Below, piece by piece: positions 52,871-63,419 of a stretch of 64,000 bases of DNA (its first letter is position 1; each line of letters opens with the position of its first letter). The position numbers and the translations under genes are program-made. The notes beneath the pieces are model-generated. The model ran no database searches, had not been told where the DNA came from, and saw nothing but the letters and a program-made list of their open reading frames with translations. Source of the stretch: Eucommia ulmoides (Eukaryota > Streptophyta > Magnoliopsida > Garryales > Eucommiaceae); assembly GCA_016647705.1 (NCBI GenBank), contig CM028327.1:41969017-42033016 (forward strand). The letters are read 5' to 3'.

Positions 52871-54440
52871 TGGGTAACTTTTTTCCCAAATACTCGAGTA
52901 CTTTCAATCTCTTTCATTAGAGCATTTTTTTTTAACTCGAAAACACGGGCAATTAAGTCTGGACGGTCAGTTGGTGTCTAATGTGGCAATAAAGCTTCAG
53001 TGATTTCTGTCCAACTTGGATTCGCAGTTATGGTAAGAAACACGTCAGGGTAATGGTAGTATCGCGCTATAGCCATTGAATCTTGGAAGATTTCAAACAT
53101 ATGTCTTGAACTACCAATAAAAGATGATGGCAAAATCATTCGTTAACCTATTTGATTAGGTTCCATCCCATCTAATGCTATATAAGTAAGACTTTGATAG
53201 AGTTCACTACGAAGGTTTGGTTGATGTTGCCTAAAGTAATTCAACCTATTTTACTCAGTCGCAGCCCAAGCATCTACCAAGAACTCTTGAAATAATTTTC
53301 CTCCCCTTAGAATTGTCGAATACTCTGTTGGCCTTTCAAACATACGGTAACTGTAAAATTGCATTTGAGTTAGTCGAGCGTTTGTGTGTCGACCGTGAAT
53401 CACATCCCATTGTCTAAATTCAGGCTCCCATCCAAGCTCACCAAAAGGGAATAACAAACATAATGCAATGGTAGATAAGCCGGATGACATTCATTGATTT
53501 GCATTAGTCCATTACTCCCCTTTAAATGTAGAACAACATCTCTCATCGCACTGGTCTCAGTTCCATCCCCTGGTAATATGACGGCCACCTCATTCATTGT
53601 CAGCATATTATATCTCCGACGATCGTTAGAGGCAGTATAGTGAAGAAAAGCAGGCAACGTTTGTTGTTCCAAATCCAATTGATTTAAAATTGCAAAAGCT
53701 TGACGAAATTTATCTACAAATGCATTATGTTGCAACAATGTATCTTGAATAGTTTGCAAAACATCTGATCTCAGATGAGGATTTCTACGACTTCTCACGC
53801 TAAAAGCAAAATCAGGATCGTAGATGTACAATTGAGAATAAATAGGATCTTGTCCCGGTTCTGGGATTAATGTTCCTGTCCAATAACGCAACTCTCCATA
53901 TATAGTAAATGTTGTTGGGCCTCTTCCGGAAAGTAGTCTTGTATCCAATTTAGCACCAAGGCTTGTAAAATCATTACTTGTATTGTACTCTCTCGAATAA
54001 CATCGAAATGATTTCGATATGTCATCATTACCATCATATAGCGCTTTAATTTGGGGAGGAGGTGTGAGAAGTAGTGGAAGCCTAACCTTTCTTTGTAAAC
54101 AACATGTACCAAAAAGAAGACGTCGTTCGGATGATTTTGTTAATCTCTCATCCATCCAGTGTAACGCAGAACAATGAGGACACATGACATTCATTCTACC
54201 AAGAGAGTGTCGATTTGAACTTGCATAAACATTACGGTCGGCAGATGGATTGTTCACCTCGTCCATATCTTGATAATTGTAAAACTCCTCATTGGTAGTA
54301 TTTGGCGGCCTACATTTAATGAATAACAAAGTTATTATATACATCTTAATACCATATATGTGAATGACGTATTTAATTAAATGAATAAGATGAAAAATAA
54401 ACTCACCATATACTCCCAGAAGGTAGAATTGGATCTTCAA
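52871..54440 (-). pseudogene. Helitron Rep/helicase N-terminal domain
   Basis: The 346-codon ORF has a zinc-binding CPHCSALHWMDER, then GTCCLQRKVRLPLLLTPPPQ, FRCYSREYNTSNDFTSLGAK, YGELRYWTGTLIPEPGQDPI and DPDFAFSVRSRRNPHLRSDV, then LHLKGSNGLMQINECHPAYL. A shift near 53460 continues as CLLFPFGELGW, QFYSYRMFERP, then FLVDAWAATE, IGRMILPSS-like sequence and RYYHYPDVFLTITANPSW. This is the standard Helitron_like_N layout. An intron with TATATA boundaries may precede it at about 54310-54410. Confidence 0.92.
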
Positions 54441-55560
54441 CTGCTACGACCGGGCTTTCATTTAAGTTTGGGTAAACAAAAGGTTCCGGGTTACCGCACG
54501 AAGAAAGGCATGCATCATCAATTATACTGAGAGAATGAGGAATCAAATTTGTATCCATCCCAGCGTTAATAGATAAATTTCCTACACGATCAGTATCGTG
54601 ATTATCGGCAAAATGTTGACAGGTTGAAGTTGACCTATAGCTGGAAAGTATTAAATTTTATACATCTAGTGTTTTAAACATTAATACTTAAAAACGTAAA
54701 TAATGAATTAGTATAATACCTTATATCAAACAATACAACTGGTTCCTCAACTTCGGGCACTGAGTATTCATTCGGAGTCACGGCATCAAACATTTCCGTA
54801 AGATTGCGTGGAGAAGGCAAATTTGGTTCAACAATAGAATTCATTTCATACTCCATGGATGATGGAGTAGTGCGATCCATAAGGAGATCCACAATTCCAG
54901 GAGTACATGGACTCATAATCACTGATGGCCCACATGATTGTAAAATCATTCTTCGTTGTAGTGGAGGCTGAGATGATTCTTCGAGTAGTGAACGATCCCT
55001 TTCTAAATATTGAATATTTCGAAAATTTCGCTAATCGGATCTCTCTCGTTCTCTACGTGCTCGTTGAGCTATAGCACGTTTTGATATGACATTATTGTTA
55101 GGTGCTATATATTCAGAAGGTAATGTCAGATTGGCCTCGAAAGTGGAATCCATTTCATATTCCATTACTGGCTCAGTAACTTAATCACTGAGAATTATAG
55201 GGGTATATCGACTTATGCTTGCCGATGACACAGAGACTTGTGTAATCATTCTTCATTTTGGCGTGGGCTCTTATAATTCTTCCAAAAACGATTAACCTCC
55301 TTCCAAGCATTCGCGATTATCTTTATTAAAGCGATCACTCCTCTCTCAATCAACTCTTTCCCGTTCTCTTCGTTCTCGTTGAGCCAGAGATCTTCTTGAC
55401 ATAATGCTTGGGCTAAATGTTCTTGAAATATCACTTGAGCGAGATGTTCCACCTTCTTGACATTCTAGAATCGGACGACTAAGCCTCTCTCGTTCCCTTC
55501 GCATTCGTTGGGCTAGAGCAGCTTTTGATATGACATTATCATTGAATACCTAGTGGTAAC
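54411..55560 (-). pseudogene. Helitron 5' exons with repeated AQR.RRERER motifs
   Basis: The ORF at 54949-54674 (MILQSCGPSVIMSPCTPGIV, then acidic/Pro-rich) and flanking frames contain three spaced basic motifs of the form (I/M)S(K/R)xxxAQRxRRERER, at about 55510-55545, 55365-55405 and 55045-55095, each followed by a leader-like ~170-bp block. They look like a triplicated exon ahead of the Rep protein. Stops and shifts break the frame. No known enzyme domain. Nuclear localisation or nucleic-acid binding is a guess from charge. Confidence 0.5.
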
Positions 55561-57033
55561 ATATGTTTGATTCTTCAATTTTGTAGATTGAAGAAATTAA
55601 AACGGAAAGTGGAGGAGTGTGTGACAAAGTATGAACTAAAATAGGTACTACATAAAACCATAAATAGAATACAATACGCTAAAGTATAAATAAGAATACG
55701 ATCAACTCAATATCACGCAAAACGCAAGAGTATAAATACAAAATCAGATTAGATAAACAACTATACATTTAAAATGATAACTAATTATAATGATAAGTTA
55801 TCTGATTGAATGTACTGTAATGTCAATGAAGTTTTGTCTCTCATTCTCGTTTTACTTATTTGACTCATGCTCTTTAGTGGTTCTCTTTTCAATTTGATCA
55901 TATGGATGAAACGTTATTATTAATGATCATAGGAATAATCTATAAAATCAAATCATTTTTTGTTGTTGCTGATAGAGATCAAGTTAACATGTTAGCATTA
56001 TCCATTATTTAAGTAAAACGAAATAATCGTTTGAAGATAATTATTTGCTAATTTCATTTTTTATTATGGTTGTATTCTCTATTTGGTTTATAATTTATTT
56101 ATAAACAATGTGTATACTTCTTAGATATATTTCTATTACAATAGATATTTTGGTTCTTATTATATTATTGTTTCGTTTATTATTTGTGTTTTATAGTTTA
56201 TCGCAGATCTCTAATGTATTGTAAGATTAGTTTATATTTTATAGATTGAACATGTGATTATGTTTGGATGATAAAACAGTGATAATTAAAATTTAAAAAT
56301 AATTTACTCGAATTAATCTTAGTAATTACATACATACCACGTTACCATTGACGTTCTCATTCCCGACGTCCGCACTATTTGAAGTAAAACACACTTTCTC
56401 TTTTCCTCTACTATTTGAAGTCGAATTTTCTTTCGATTTGTCATCATTCCCCTTCTGTTTTTCCATAGCTAAATATTTTTCCTTGAAAAATATAAAACGA
56501 ATATATTTTTTAGAAAACAATACATCACATTTGCATGGCAAAGATACAAAAGTAAAATATTCAATGCGAATTATAAAGATACTAAATTAAAATAAAAATA
56601 TTTTAATTTAAAAATTAATTGAATAATTGGCATATTACTTAAAGATTGTACATAAGCAAAAGATCAACAAAGTATAAATATATAACATTAATTCCATTGC
56701 ATTAAGATAATATAAATTTAAATACAACAAAATAAAGAAATCAACTCACATGTCTATAATTTAAAAATAACAACATAAATGACAACATAAAAAATAACAA
56801 TCGTATTATTCTAGAAATCTTAATGACATAATGTAAAAATTAAAAATTATCTATTATTCAAATAAAACTAAACGAAAGTCGAAACATCTTCAACCACCGA
56901 AGAGAACAAACAACTTGACGTGGTAACCCTACAAAAGAAAAAGAAAAAAATATATATTAGATATAAAATTTAAAAAACATATATTTTGTATACAAAATAG
57001 GTTAAAAATTATTTATACCTTAAAACCGTCGGT
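55561..57033. other. Helitron interior, AT-rich, one small ORF
   Basis: A minus ORF at 56541-56326 (71 codons) ends in a Ser/Asn/Lys-rich tail with KQKGNDDKSKENSTS. It may be an exon upstream of the 55.5-kb repeats but has no identifiable domain. The rest is AT-rich. Confidence 0.4.
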
Positions 57034-57672
57034 TTAGGGTACAATTTCATTGCTCTGGCTGCCCATTTGTAGTTGAACCTTGTAATCCTCCAACGCCTTT
57101 AAGCATATTTGATTGTTTTCGATACTCTCTAACAACTCTCCTAATGCTCTCAAATATAGAAATTCTTTTTTTAAGGCTCTATAAACTCTAGTTCTAGGCC
57201 ATGACGAAGGTAGGGTGCGCACTATTGCATACACCAAGACTGCAATGTTTGGTTGGAACCTTCTACGTCTTAGGTTGTAGTACTGACGCTCTTTTCTAAG
57301 TATATGCTCTCTGACACTCTTGTTTTCATTCATTTTTCCTCTTTTGAATTCTCTCCACAATGGATGCACATCCCACTCAACCTCCTCTAAAAATTGCACA
57401 AATTCAAATGCAGTAAGAGGTTGATGATTCTCAAATATGTTCTCTTTCGCAACAGTCCAATTTGATAGCAAACCATCAGCAATTTGGTTCATTATATCTC
57501 TCTCACTAATTTTATACCTATTATTCAGCAAACGCCTAGCACTTAAAATCTTATTCATTCCATATTCTCGCACGGGACAATTTTGTAAATAAGGCCTGTA
57601 ACAGTAGAAATGTTTTTTCTTACGCAACTCTAACCTAGCACTCGTTTTCAATACAATAGCGGGCCGTACCAT
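57034..57672 (-). CDS. Intact unknown 212-aa protein carried by the Helitron
   Basis: A single uninterrupted minus ORF runs from MVRPAIVLKTSARLELRKKK to QMGSQSNEIVP. It is basic and rich in Arg/Lys and aromatic residues: YCYRPYLQNCPVREYGMNKI, ILSARRLLNNRYKISERDIM, EHILRKERQYYNLRRRRFQP, LPSSWPRTRVYRALKKEF. It is predicted mostly alpha-helical with no signal peptide, membrane segment or zinc motif. I do not recognise the family. It is the only long undamaged non-TE-core ORF in the window. It lies ~2.6 kb upstream of the Rep N-terminus, same strand, inside the Helitron. It could be a Helitron accessory protein or a captured host exon. Confidence 0.6.
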   Translation of the reverse strand: MVRPAIVLKTSARLELRKKKHFYCYRPYLQNCPVREYGMNKILSARRLLNNRYKISERDIMNQIADGLLSNWTVAKENIFENHQPLTAFEFVQFLEEVEWDVHPLWREFKRGKMNENKSVREHILRKERQYYNLRRRRFQPNIAVLVYAIVRTLPSSWPRTRVYRALKKEFLYLRALGELLESIENNQICLKALEDYKVQLQMGSQSNEIVP

Positions 57673-58495
57673 ATTGCCTGAGATTTAAGAACAATAATCG
57701 TAACATAAGTAAATTATAATAAAAATATGAATTAAAATATATCAAATGTAGGTTTTGATATTGATATTATATACACATACATTTATACACAAAATATAAA
57801 CATTTCTAATTTATCATTTTTAAAACACAAACCAAAAACATTTTTAATTTCCGTTGGTCCAAACATAAATATAAAAATAAACATAATGATAGGAAAAGAT
57901 CTCAAGATGAACAAGAATAGGAATAGAAACAGTAACAAAAAATTAAGAATTGTCAAACAGAAACAGAATATAGATGAGTCCCAATTACTAATCTAGGCCT
58001 AGAACTTTGAAACTTGCATAAACAGAGTCAGGTCAGGTCGGACACTATTTGGGAACAAAAAAACAGAAATGGAAACAGAAACACTTATTTTGGGAACAAA
58101 AAAACAGAAACAAAAACACTTACCAAACGCCACCCTTAGAAATTTTTATAAGAATGCATCTAATTAAACCTCTAATTTCAAAGGATGGAGTTCGGTAAAC
58201 AAAAACGGGAACAGAACAGAAACAGAGACGGGAACAGAGCAGAAACAGAAACGGGAACAGAACAGAAACAGAAACGAGAACAGAACATAAACCGGTAACA
58301 AAAATGCATTTAGCGCCAATGCCAATGCGTTTGTGTATTAACCATAGTTCACATTTGGCGTTCAACATAAACAGAAGCATAAACAGAAACAGAAATCTAG
58401 GAACCAAATGCTAACTTGGAACAGAAACAGTAAATAAAAATACAAAACAGCAACGCCAAATCTGAACATGATTTGAACTAACCTTGTGAGGAACG
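57673..58495. other. Helitron 5' region
   Basis: From about 58025 to 58440 the phrase GAACAGAAACAGAAAC repeats many times. CTTACCAAACGCCACCCTTA at about 58120 looks like the end of a PIF-type MITE, but its other end was not found. The minus ORF at 58407-58120 is a product of these repeats. Confidence 0.45.
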
Positions 58496-58500
58496 ATAAG

Positions 58501-59437
58501 GACTTGTGTTGCTACTAATTAATAAGGCCCCGTTTGGTAACCCATCCCATCCCATCCCAGAAATTTCCATTCCATTCCCAGATTTTTGGGAATTCTGTTT
58601 GAAAATAGCGTTTGATAATTTTTGTTTCCGTTTCCATTTCATTCCCATTTGAGAATTGTGCCCACTTTTTTCTTAAGAAATGAGAAACAAAAAAAAGTTG
58701 TTTCTCATTATTCCCATTCCATTCCCAAAATACATGGTTACTATTCACCTACCGGCGACCACCGTCCGCCGCCGTCGACCACCACCCGCCGCCGTCGCCG
58801 GCACCATCCACCGCCGCCGCCGTCGCCGGCAACCGTCCGGCGGGAAATTTCCCCGCCACTTCCGGCCGTCGCCAGCGACGGCGCCATTGTCTTCCAGCCT
58901 GCGCCACCGCCGTCTCCGACGCCGAAGCACCACCGCCGGCGACGGCGCCACCTCCGTCAGGCCATAACAGACAGAAAAAAGAAAAAAAAATAAAATAAAA
59001 TTAGGATAAAATGGTTACCAAACACAATTCCCTTCCCAAAACAAAAAAAAAAAAATTATCGTTACCAAACGCGATTCTACTCCCAAAAAGAAAACAAAAT
59101 TCTCATCCCATCCCATCCCATTCCCATCCCACTGCTGGAATGGAACAGAAACGGTTACCAAATGCCACCTAAGTAACTATAAGGACTTCGTTCGGTTTGC
59201 GATCTGAATTTTTTTTAAAAAAAATAAAAATTATTTTCTTCAAAGCATTTTTTTTTTTTTTTTTTTTTGTAATTGAAAAATGTCACCAATTGAGCACCTA
59301 TAGCATCTTTTTTCACAGTAACAAAATAGCTAGAGTTGATTCTATTGAGTTTGCCAAAAATTGTCACGCTCTATCCTTAACCTCATGCCAAAGGCGAGGC
59401 ATGACCTCAACTTGACATTACTCAACCAAATAAGTAT

Positions 59438-59450
<13 letters not shown>
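58501..59450 (+). repeat. Direct repeat flanking the Helitron, right copy (split by a MITE)
   Basis: CTTGTGTTGCTACTAATTAA at 58503-58522, then the MITE at 58526-59169, then GTAACTATAAGGACTTCG onward to (TA)n at about 59441-59477. The left copy (49577-49884) has the same sequence with no MITE. Confidence 0.93.
58526..59169. mobile_element. PIF/Harbinger-like MITE (644 bp)
   Basis: The ends GGCCCCGTTTGGTAACCC and (inward from the right) GGTGGCATTTGGTAACCG, plus a TAA duplication (58523-58525, 59170-59172), fit PIF/Harbinger. The unoccupied site AATTAATAAGTAACTA is present in the 49.6-kb copy, confirming the exact ends. The centre (58745-58965) is CCGCCG-rich and produces Pro/Arg-rich ORFs; it may be captured DNA. 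Confidence 0.92.
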
Positions 59451-59477
<27 letters not shown>

Positions 59478-59480
<3 letters not shown>

Positions 59481-60235
59481 CAGCGATCATACTAAATATC
59501 ACATCTAACCAACCAAAACAGACTAACTATACATATACAACTACTGTACAACAAAATCACAAAAGACTAAATCTCTATATTGTCAATAGCTGTCCCTGAT
59601 AGCCTAAAAAGCCACATCATACTTCTACTCCATCTAACGCCACTAATGGACGTATTGTCTGAGAACCTAGCACACGATAAGACTTAAAACTAAAATTTTA
59701 TTTAAATAAGCTAAATATAAAATGAAATGTGTGAAAATATTTATGTCTAGTAAAATTGAAATACAATCACCCTAATTTTCTAGCCCAATGATATCACAAG
59801 ACAAGAATTTGTTTTGGTTTTGGGAAGAAGGTGGGGTTGTTTGGTTCTAAAGTAATAAATTAATAAATAATAATAATAATAATAATAATAATTAAAGAAT
59901 AAAAAATAAAAATAGATAGCTAACCTCTTTTATTGATAAGGAGTTAAAGTCTTACCACAAGCTAACATGGATTTTTCCCAACACAACTTGCATAATCGAG
60001 TGTGATTAGAGCAAGGCAAACTGGACCTAATTATATATATATATATATATATATAATGTCCTTGTCCTTGTCCTTGGTAGGTGCTTTTAGCCCTAATAGG
60101 ATTATTCCTTCATAGGGCAATTAGTAGTGAAACTCTGAACGAAAGATGTACTGAAAAAATTGGTCCAATCTTCCAACCAATTTTTTTTAGATTTTATTAA
60201 TATATATTTTTTTTTAATAAAAATATGAATAATGG
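59478..60235. other. Intergenic DNA, nothing recognised
   Basis: Moderately AT-rich with short tandem runs (AAT)n at about 59860-59892 and (TA)n at about 60032-60053, and a CCTTGTCCTTGTCCTTGG repeat near 60059. No coding sequence. Confidence 0.5.
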
Positions 60236-60365
60236 GATTCCACTAACATGGGCCTAGAAAGGGTTCTTAAAGGGCCTAAAGTTATGGGCCAATCTTCATA
60301 GAAAGCCCATTTGCTCTCTGGGAGTGTGAACTGTGAGCGCCCCCGTCTGTGAGAGGAAAAAGCGG
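60236..60365 (+). promoter_or_regulatory. Host gene promoter with clustered TGGGCC/AGCCCA (site II) motifs
   Basis: ATGGGCCTAG (60248), AGGGCCTAAAG (60271), ATGGGCCAAT (60284) and AAGCCCATTT (60302) cluster within 65 bp, just upstream of a likely transcription start and ATG. TGGGCY elements of this kind are bound by TCP factors and mark many plant housekeeping and growth genes. Confidence 0.6.
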
Positions 60366-60410
60366 ATGGCGGTACCGTCATCATCGCCGCCGCCGCCCTC
60401 CTTATCGGAG
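60366..60410 (+). CDS. Likely first exon of a host gene (MAVPSSSPPPPSLSE)
   Basis: ATG at 60366 (GCGGATGGCGG) opens 15 codons, ending exactly at a GAG|GTAACA donor (60410/60411). Phase 0. The Ala/Pro/Ser-rich start gives no family. The intron that follows is AT-rich. I cannot find the next exon on plus within the window, partly because 60600-60945 looks like MITE debris ending ACCAAATGGGGCC. The gene may be truncated or have a long first intron. Confidence 0.45.
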
Positions 60411-61740
60411 GTAACAAGAAAAACTTTCATTTGTGATTATTTGAGGTTTTGCTGCTCAAATTTGATTGAACTTCAATATTCAGTAATTGCTTCACTTAGC
60501 AATGATTTTCTTACTAAAACTTGATGATTGTATTACTGAAATAAAATTCTGTTTCTACTTCCAATAAACTATAACGAGATGAAATGAGATGAGATGAGAA
60601 TTCTGCTTTTGTTCTAGAGTATTCCGGAAATAGAAACATATTTCTTAACGACCATCATCTTGAAATTATTTCTTTTAATTTATTACAACAAAAATGGCGG
60701 TGGCTACGGGGTGGTTGTGATCGACGGAATGGTAGTAGAAATAGTCTTGTGAGAATGAATAGGGTTAACATTTTTTTGTTTCTAAGATTTTTAATGAATT
60801 CAGGAACTAATCCCAAATTACGCTCAAAATTTTGGGAACAAAAACATGTTTGCCAAACGCTTTTTCTGTATATTAATCCCAATATTTTGAAAACATGAAC
60901 AAGAATCAGGGAACAAAAATAATAACCAAATGGGGCCTATATCTCCTTCTCTACTCCCTTGAGTAAACAAAACCATTCATACGGATGGGCCCAATTTATT
61001 GTGGTAAATTGGAGTTAACAACTTAAGCAGGCACATTCGTTTTAGGTAAAAAATAAATTAAATCGTTTTTTCTTAGACGTTAAAAAATCAGACCTACAAA
61101 TAGTATAGCGGCAAACCTGAGGCGAGTACAAGTAAATTAAGCAAAGGTAAAGTCACCTTTGAGTTTTCAAACTTAATAATCAGCTTCGTCAATCCACATA
61201 ACTAAGTACCGAATTGCATCAGTATAAAAGCAAAAAAAAAAAAAAAAAAAAAAATTATTGCTCATATTATTTCGAATACCAACAAATTTTACAAATCAGT
61301 TATTACATAAAAACAATAAATACATAAATCGATAAAAATACACAGTTCATAATTCTTTAAATTACCAATCAAAACAGAGCCAAGAATATAGTTGCAAACA
61401 AATCTCAAGACATGAAATCCATCAAGTTTAGTAACAAAACCAAATAAAGTTTCATAACAAACCAAGAAAATTAAACATCATTTAACATTCTTTAATTCAC
61501 TTGTCTTCCAACCCGAGCTAGCCCCCTCCAAAAAAAAAGGTACTGAATTTATTGTTATTATACCATAAAAGGAACACTTACATCTGAAAGCCAAATCCAG
61601 CGATCTTGTGGAACTATCTGTTTTTCAAATTCCTGTATTATCGCTTAATCTGTACAGAAAGAGCAGAAGTGCACAAAATATATATTGAGTTAGCTCCATA
61701 GAGACAAAAAAAACACAAGTGTTTACACACACACATATAC

Positions 61741-61776
<36 letters not shown>

Positions 61777-62868
61777 AAACAACAAATACATGTAAATTAT
61801 ATATACACACATACATCTTTTGGACCTAATGCGGCGAGGTATTCTACTATATTGAAGCTAAGTTGCTTAAAAGAGGGAAAAAAAAAAAGATGAGAAGAAC
61901 AACTTGAATCTATACTTGCAAGTTTCACATAAAAACTAAGCACGTGTACAATTTGTAACTCATATTATACTATCATCAATTATATATATATATATGTATA
62001 TATGTGTGTGTGTATATATATATATATGTGTATGCTAAGTTTTGGTCAAGCCTTTAATTATGAATCAACAAGGGAAATTTAAGAAGATTTTTTTTTTTTA
62101 TTCATATTAACCAATTTGCAGTTAGATGAAAAAAGTAAAGAACAAATGACATATTATTCATCCCAAACACAAAAACAAAAAAACTCAAATGGATGTCTCA
62201 ACAGAAGAGCATAAACCACTTATATTCGACAAAAATCAGGTGTTGCAGAAGGGAAATTTATGGCAAAAAAATCGTTAATAAAAGAAAAATACCGAAATCA
62301 ATTCAACTTCACAGATAGTAGGAATCTTGGACCGCTTGGGGTTCCCCTCCTTGCACCCCAAGCAGTCATATTTTGAAGCAGAAGGCTCATTCATGAGCAG
62401 GGCTTTCATATTTTACCCCTTTGAGTTGAATTCAACAACTCAAATCATACTACCTTTACATGACACTAAATCGACAATTCAAATATTCAGACTTCACCAA
62501 TTTAACTATCATCACTACCTATTTTCTCACATTTTCCAAAAGCTTCAATCAATAACATCACTTCTAATAGTTTTTGTTTTCAAAAGTTTCTTTTAACTTA
62601 ATCAAATAAATTTTCACAATTTTCAAAAATAATTTTTGAAAACGTGTTATGCGTTCTAAACCAAACTGACCCTAATTAACCTCAAAATAAAGGGAAGAAC
62701 AATAAACATAACTCCGTTTGGGATCATTTTCTGATTCGTGCTCTCAAAAATAAGAAAGACAAAAATTAGGCTTTCCCAAATAATAAGGCAATGAAATAAC
62801 CATCAAGTTGATTAGAATGATCTCGCTTTGCATGAACTTCAGAAATATTCAAGCACATGAGATTTACC
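60411..62868. other. Long AT-rich stretch, intron or intergenic
   Basis: It contains a probable MITE end at about 60840-60945 (GCCAAACGC and AACCAAATGGGGCC), an A20 tract near 61232-61253, the CA/TG palindrome at 61721-61780 and TA/TG repeats near 61980-62033. No exon is supported. Confidence 0.5.
61721..61780. repeat. Palindromic (CA)n(TA)n(TG)n microsatellite
   Basis: GTTTACACACACACATATAC, then (AT)n, then (GT)n ending GTGTGTAAAC. The two sides pair with GTTTAC/GTAAAC at the ends. Confidence 0.9.
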
Positions 62869-62922
62869 TGGGCACTTCTACTTGGTAGTGGAACTTCCAA
62901 GCCGTTACGGAGGTCATCAACC
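62869..62922 (-). CDS. Penultimate-exon fragment of a starch/glycogen branching-enzyme-like gene
   Basis: On minus, a TTTGTAG acceptor and GTAAAT donor bracket an exon reading VDDLRNGLEVPLP after joining in phase with the 63029-63114 exon (..TTSKR). This resembles the C-terminal beta-sandwich of plant BE3/EMB2729-type 1,4-alpha-glucan branching enzymes (RxxDGLRNCLEVPLPSR). No downstream final exon could be found. Confidence 0.55.
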
Positions 62923-63028
62923 CTACAAAGAAAGCACTTCTTAATCCAGAAACAAAAACAAAATTAAATGAAATGGAAAATATTAATTACAAAAGCATAA
63001 AGGGTAAAAATTTAATAAGCCAAACTAC

Positions 63029-63114
63029 CTTTTACTTGTGGTTCTTCAAACATATTGATCATGGGAAATTAATTCTTGACCACCATACTCCTTTTCATCG
63101 GTATTCATCACGAT
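63029..63114 (-). pseudogene. Branching-enzyme-like exon with a stop
   Basis: TTCAG acceptor and AG|GTAGTT donor. It translates IVMNTDEKEYGGQELISHDQ, YV, TGA, RTTSKR. The pattern NTDExxYGGQ..., DQY, RT.SKR is that of the branching-enzyme C-terminus, but a TGA replaces the residue before RT. Either a pseudogene, a captured fragment, or an alternative terminal exon. Confidence 0.55.
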
Positions 63115-63338
63115 CTGAATGAGTTATCCATGAGTTTTGACATGAGCAACTAAGTTGAAGCCAAGGTTATATTAAAAAAATATTGAGCAGCTTAGGCAAC
63201 ATTTATTAATAGACTGATTGAGATAGATTTTCCTATTTACTTAAGGTCAATATTGTCCACTCATTAACAAACTCAGACACATATGTTGCACACATATAAT
63301 ATAATAGATAACGAAAAGGAAGAAGATCATAATCATAC
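63115..63338 (-). other. Intron-like DNA between the branching-enzyme-like and RING-like exons
   Basis: AT-rich, GTATGA at its start and TTCAG at its end on minus, consistent with one intron. The two exons come from unrelated protein families. Confidence 0.4.
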
Positions 63339-63419
63339 AGTGGCAGGATCTTCGGCGTTGAAGGGCTCAAGACAGACACTGCAACCTAATAATTTTTGTT
63401 CAAGCATTTCATCGAACAC
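63339..63419 (-). CDS. RING-H2 finger exon, RHF1/RHF2-like ubiquitin ligase fragment
   Basis: An 81-bp minus exon between TTCTTAG and GTATGA reads VFDEMLEQKLLG and then CSVCLEPFNAEDPAT. CxxC followed by LEPF...DPAT is the opening half of a RING finger and resembles plant RHF1A/RHF2A E3 ligases. The remaining Cys/His ligands are not found in the next plus-phase exon. A partial copy of this exon (GAGCATTTCATCGAACATGT on plus) lies at about 63620-63650. Confidence 0.5.

Larger units (their letters stand above)
49885..58496 (-). mobile_element. Helitron, autonomous-type but decayed
   Basis: The 3' end (left, on minus) is CCCGTACC-TTCA-GGTACGGG, a perfect 8-bp-stem hairpin, then TTATACG and the terminal CTAG, followed by host T. 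The body encodes a Rep/helicase on minus. The 5' end is less sure: the best candidate is TC at 58496-58495 (TCGTTCCTCACAAGG) preceded by host A on minus, satisfying insertion between A and T. Size is ~8.6 kb. The protein would nick and replicate the element by a rolling circle; this copy is broken. Confidence 0.82.

Noticed and set aside
58622-58993. Pro/Arg-rich 123-codon ORF
   Set aside because: CCGCCG repeat core of the PIF MITE, open on both strands.
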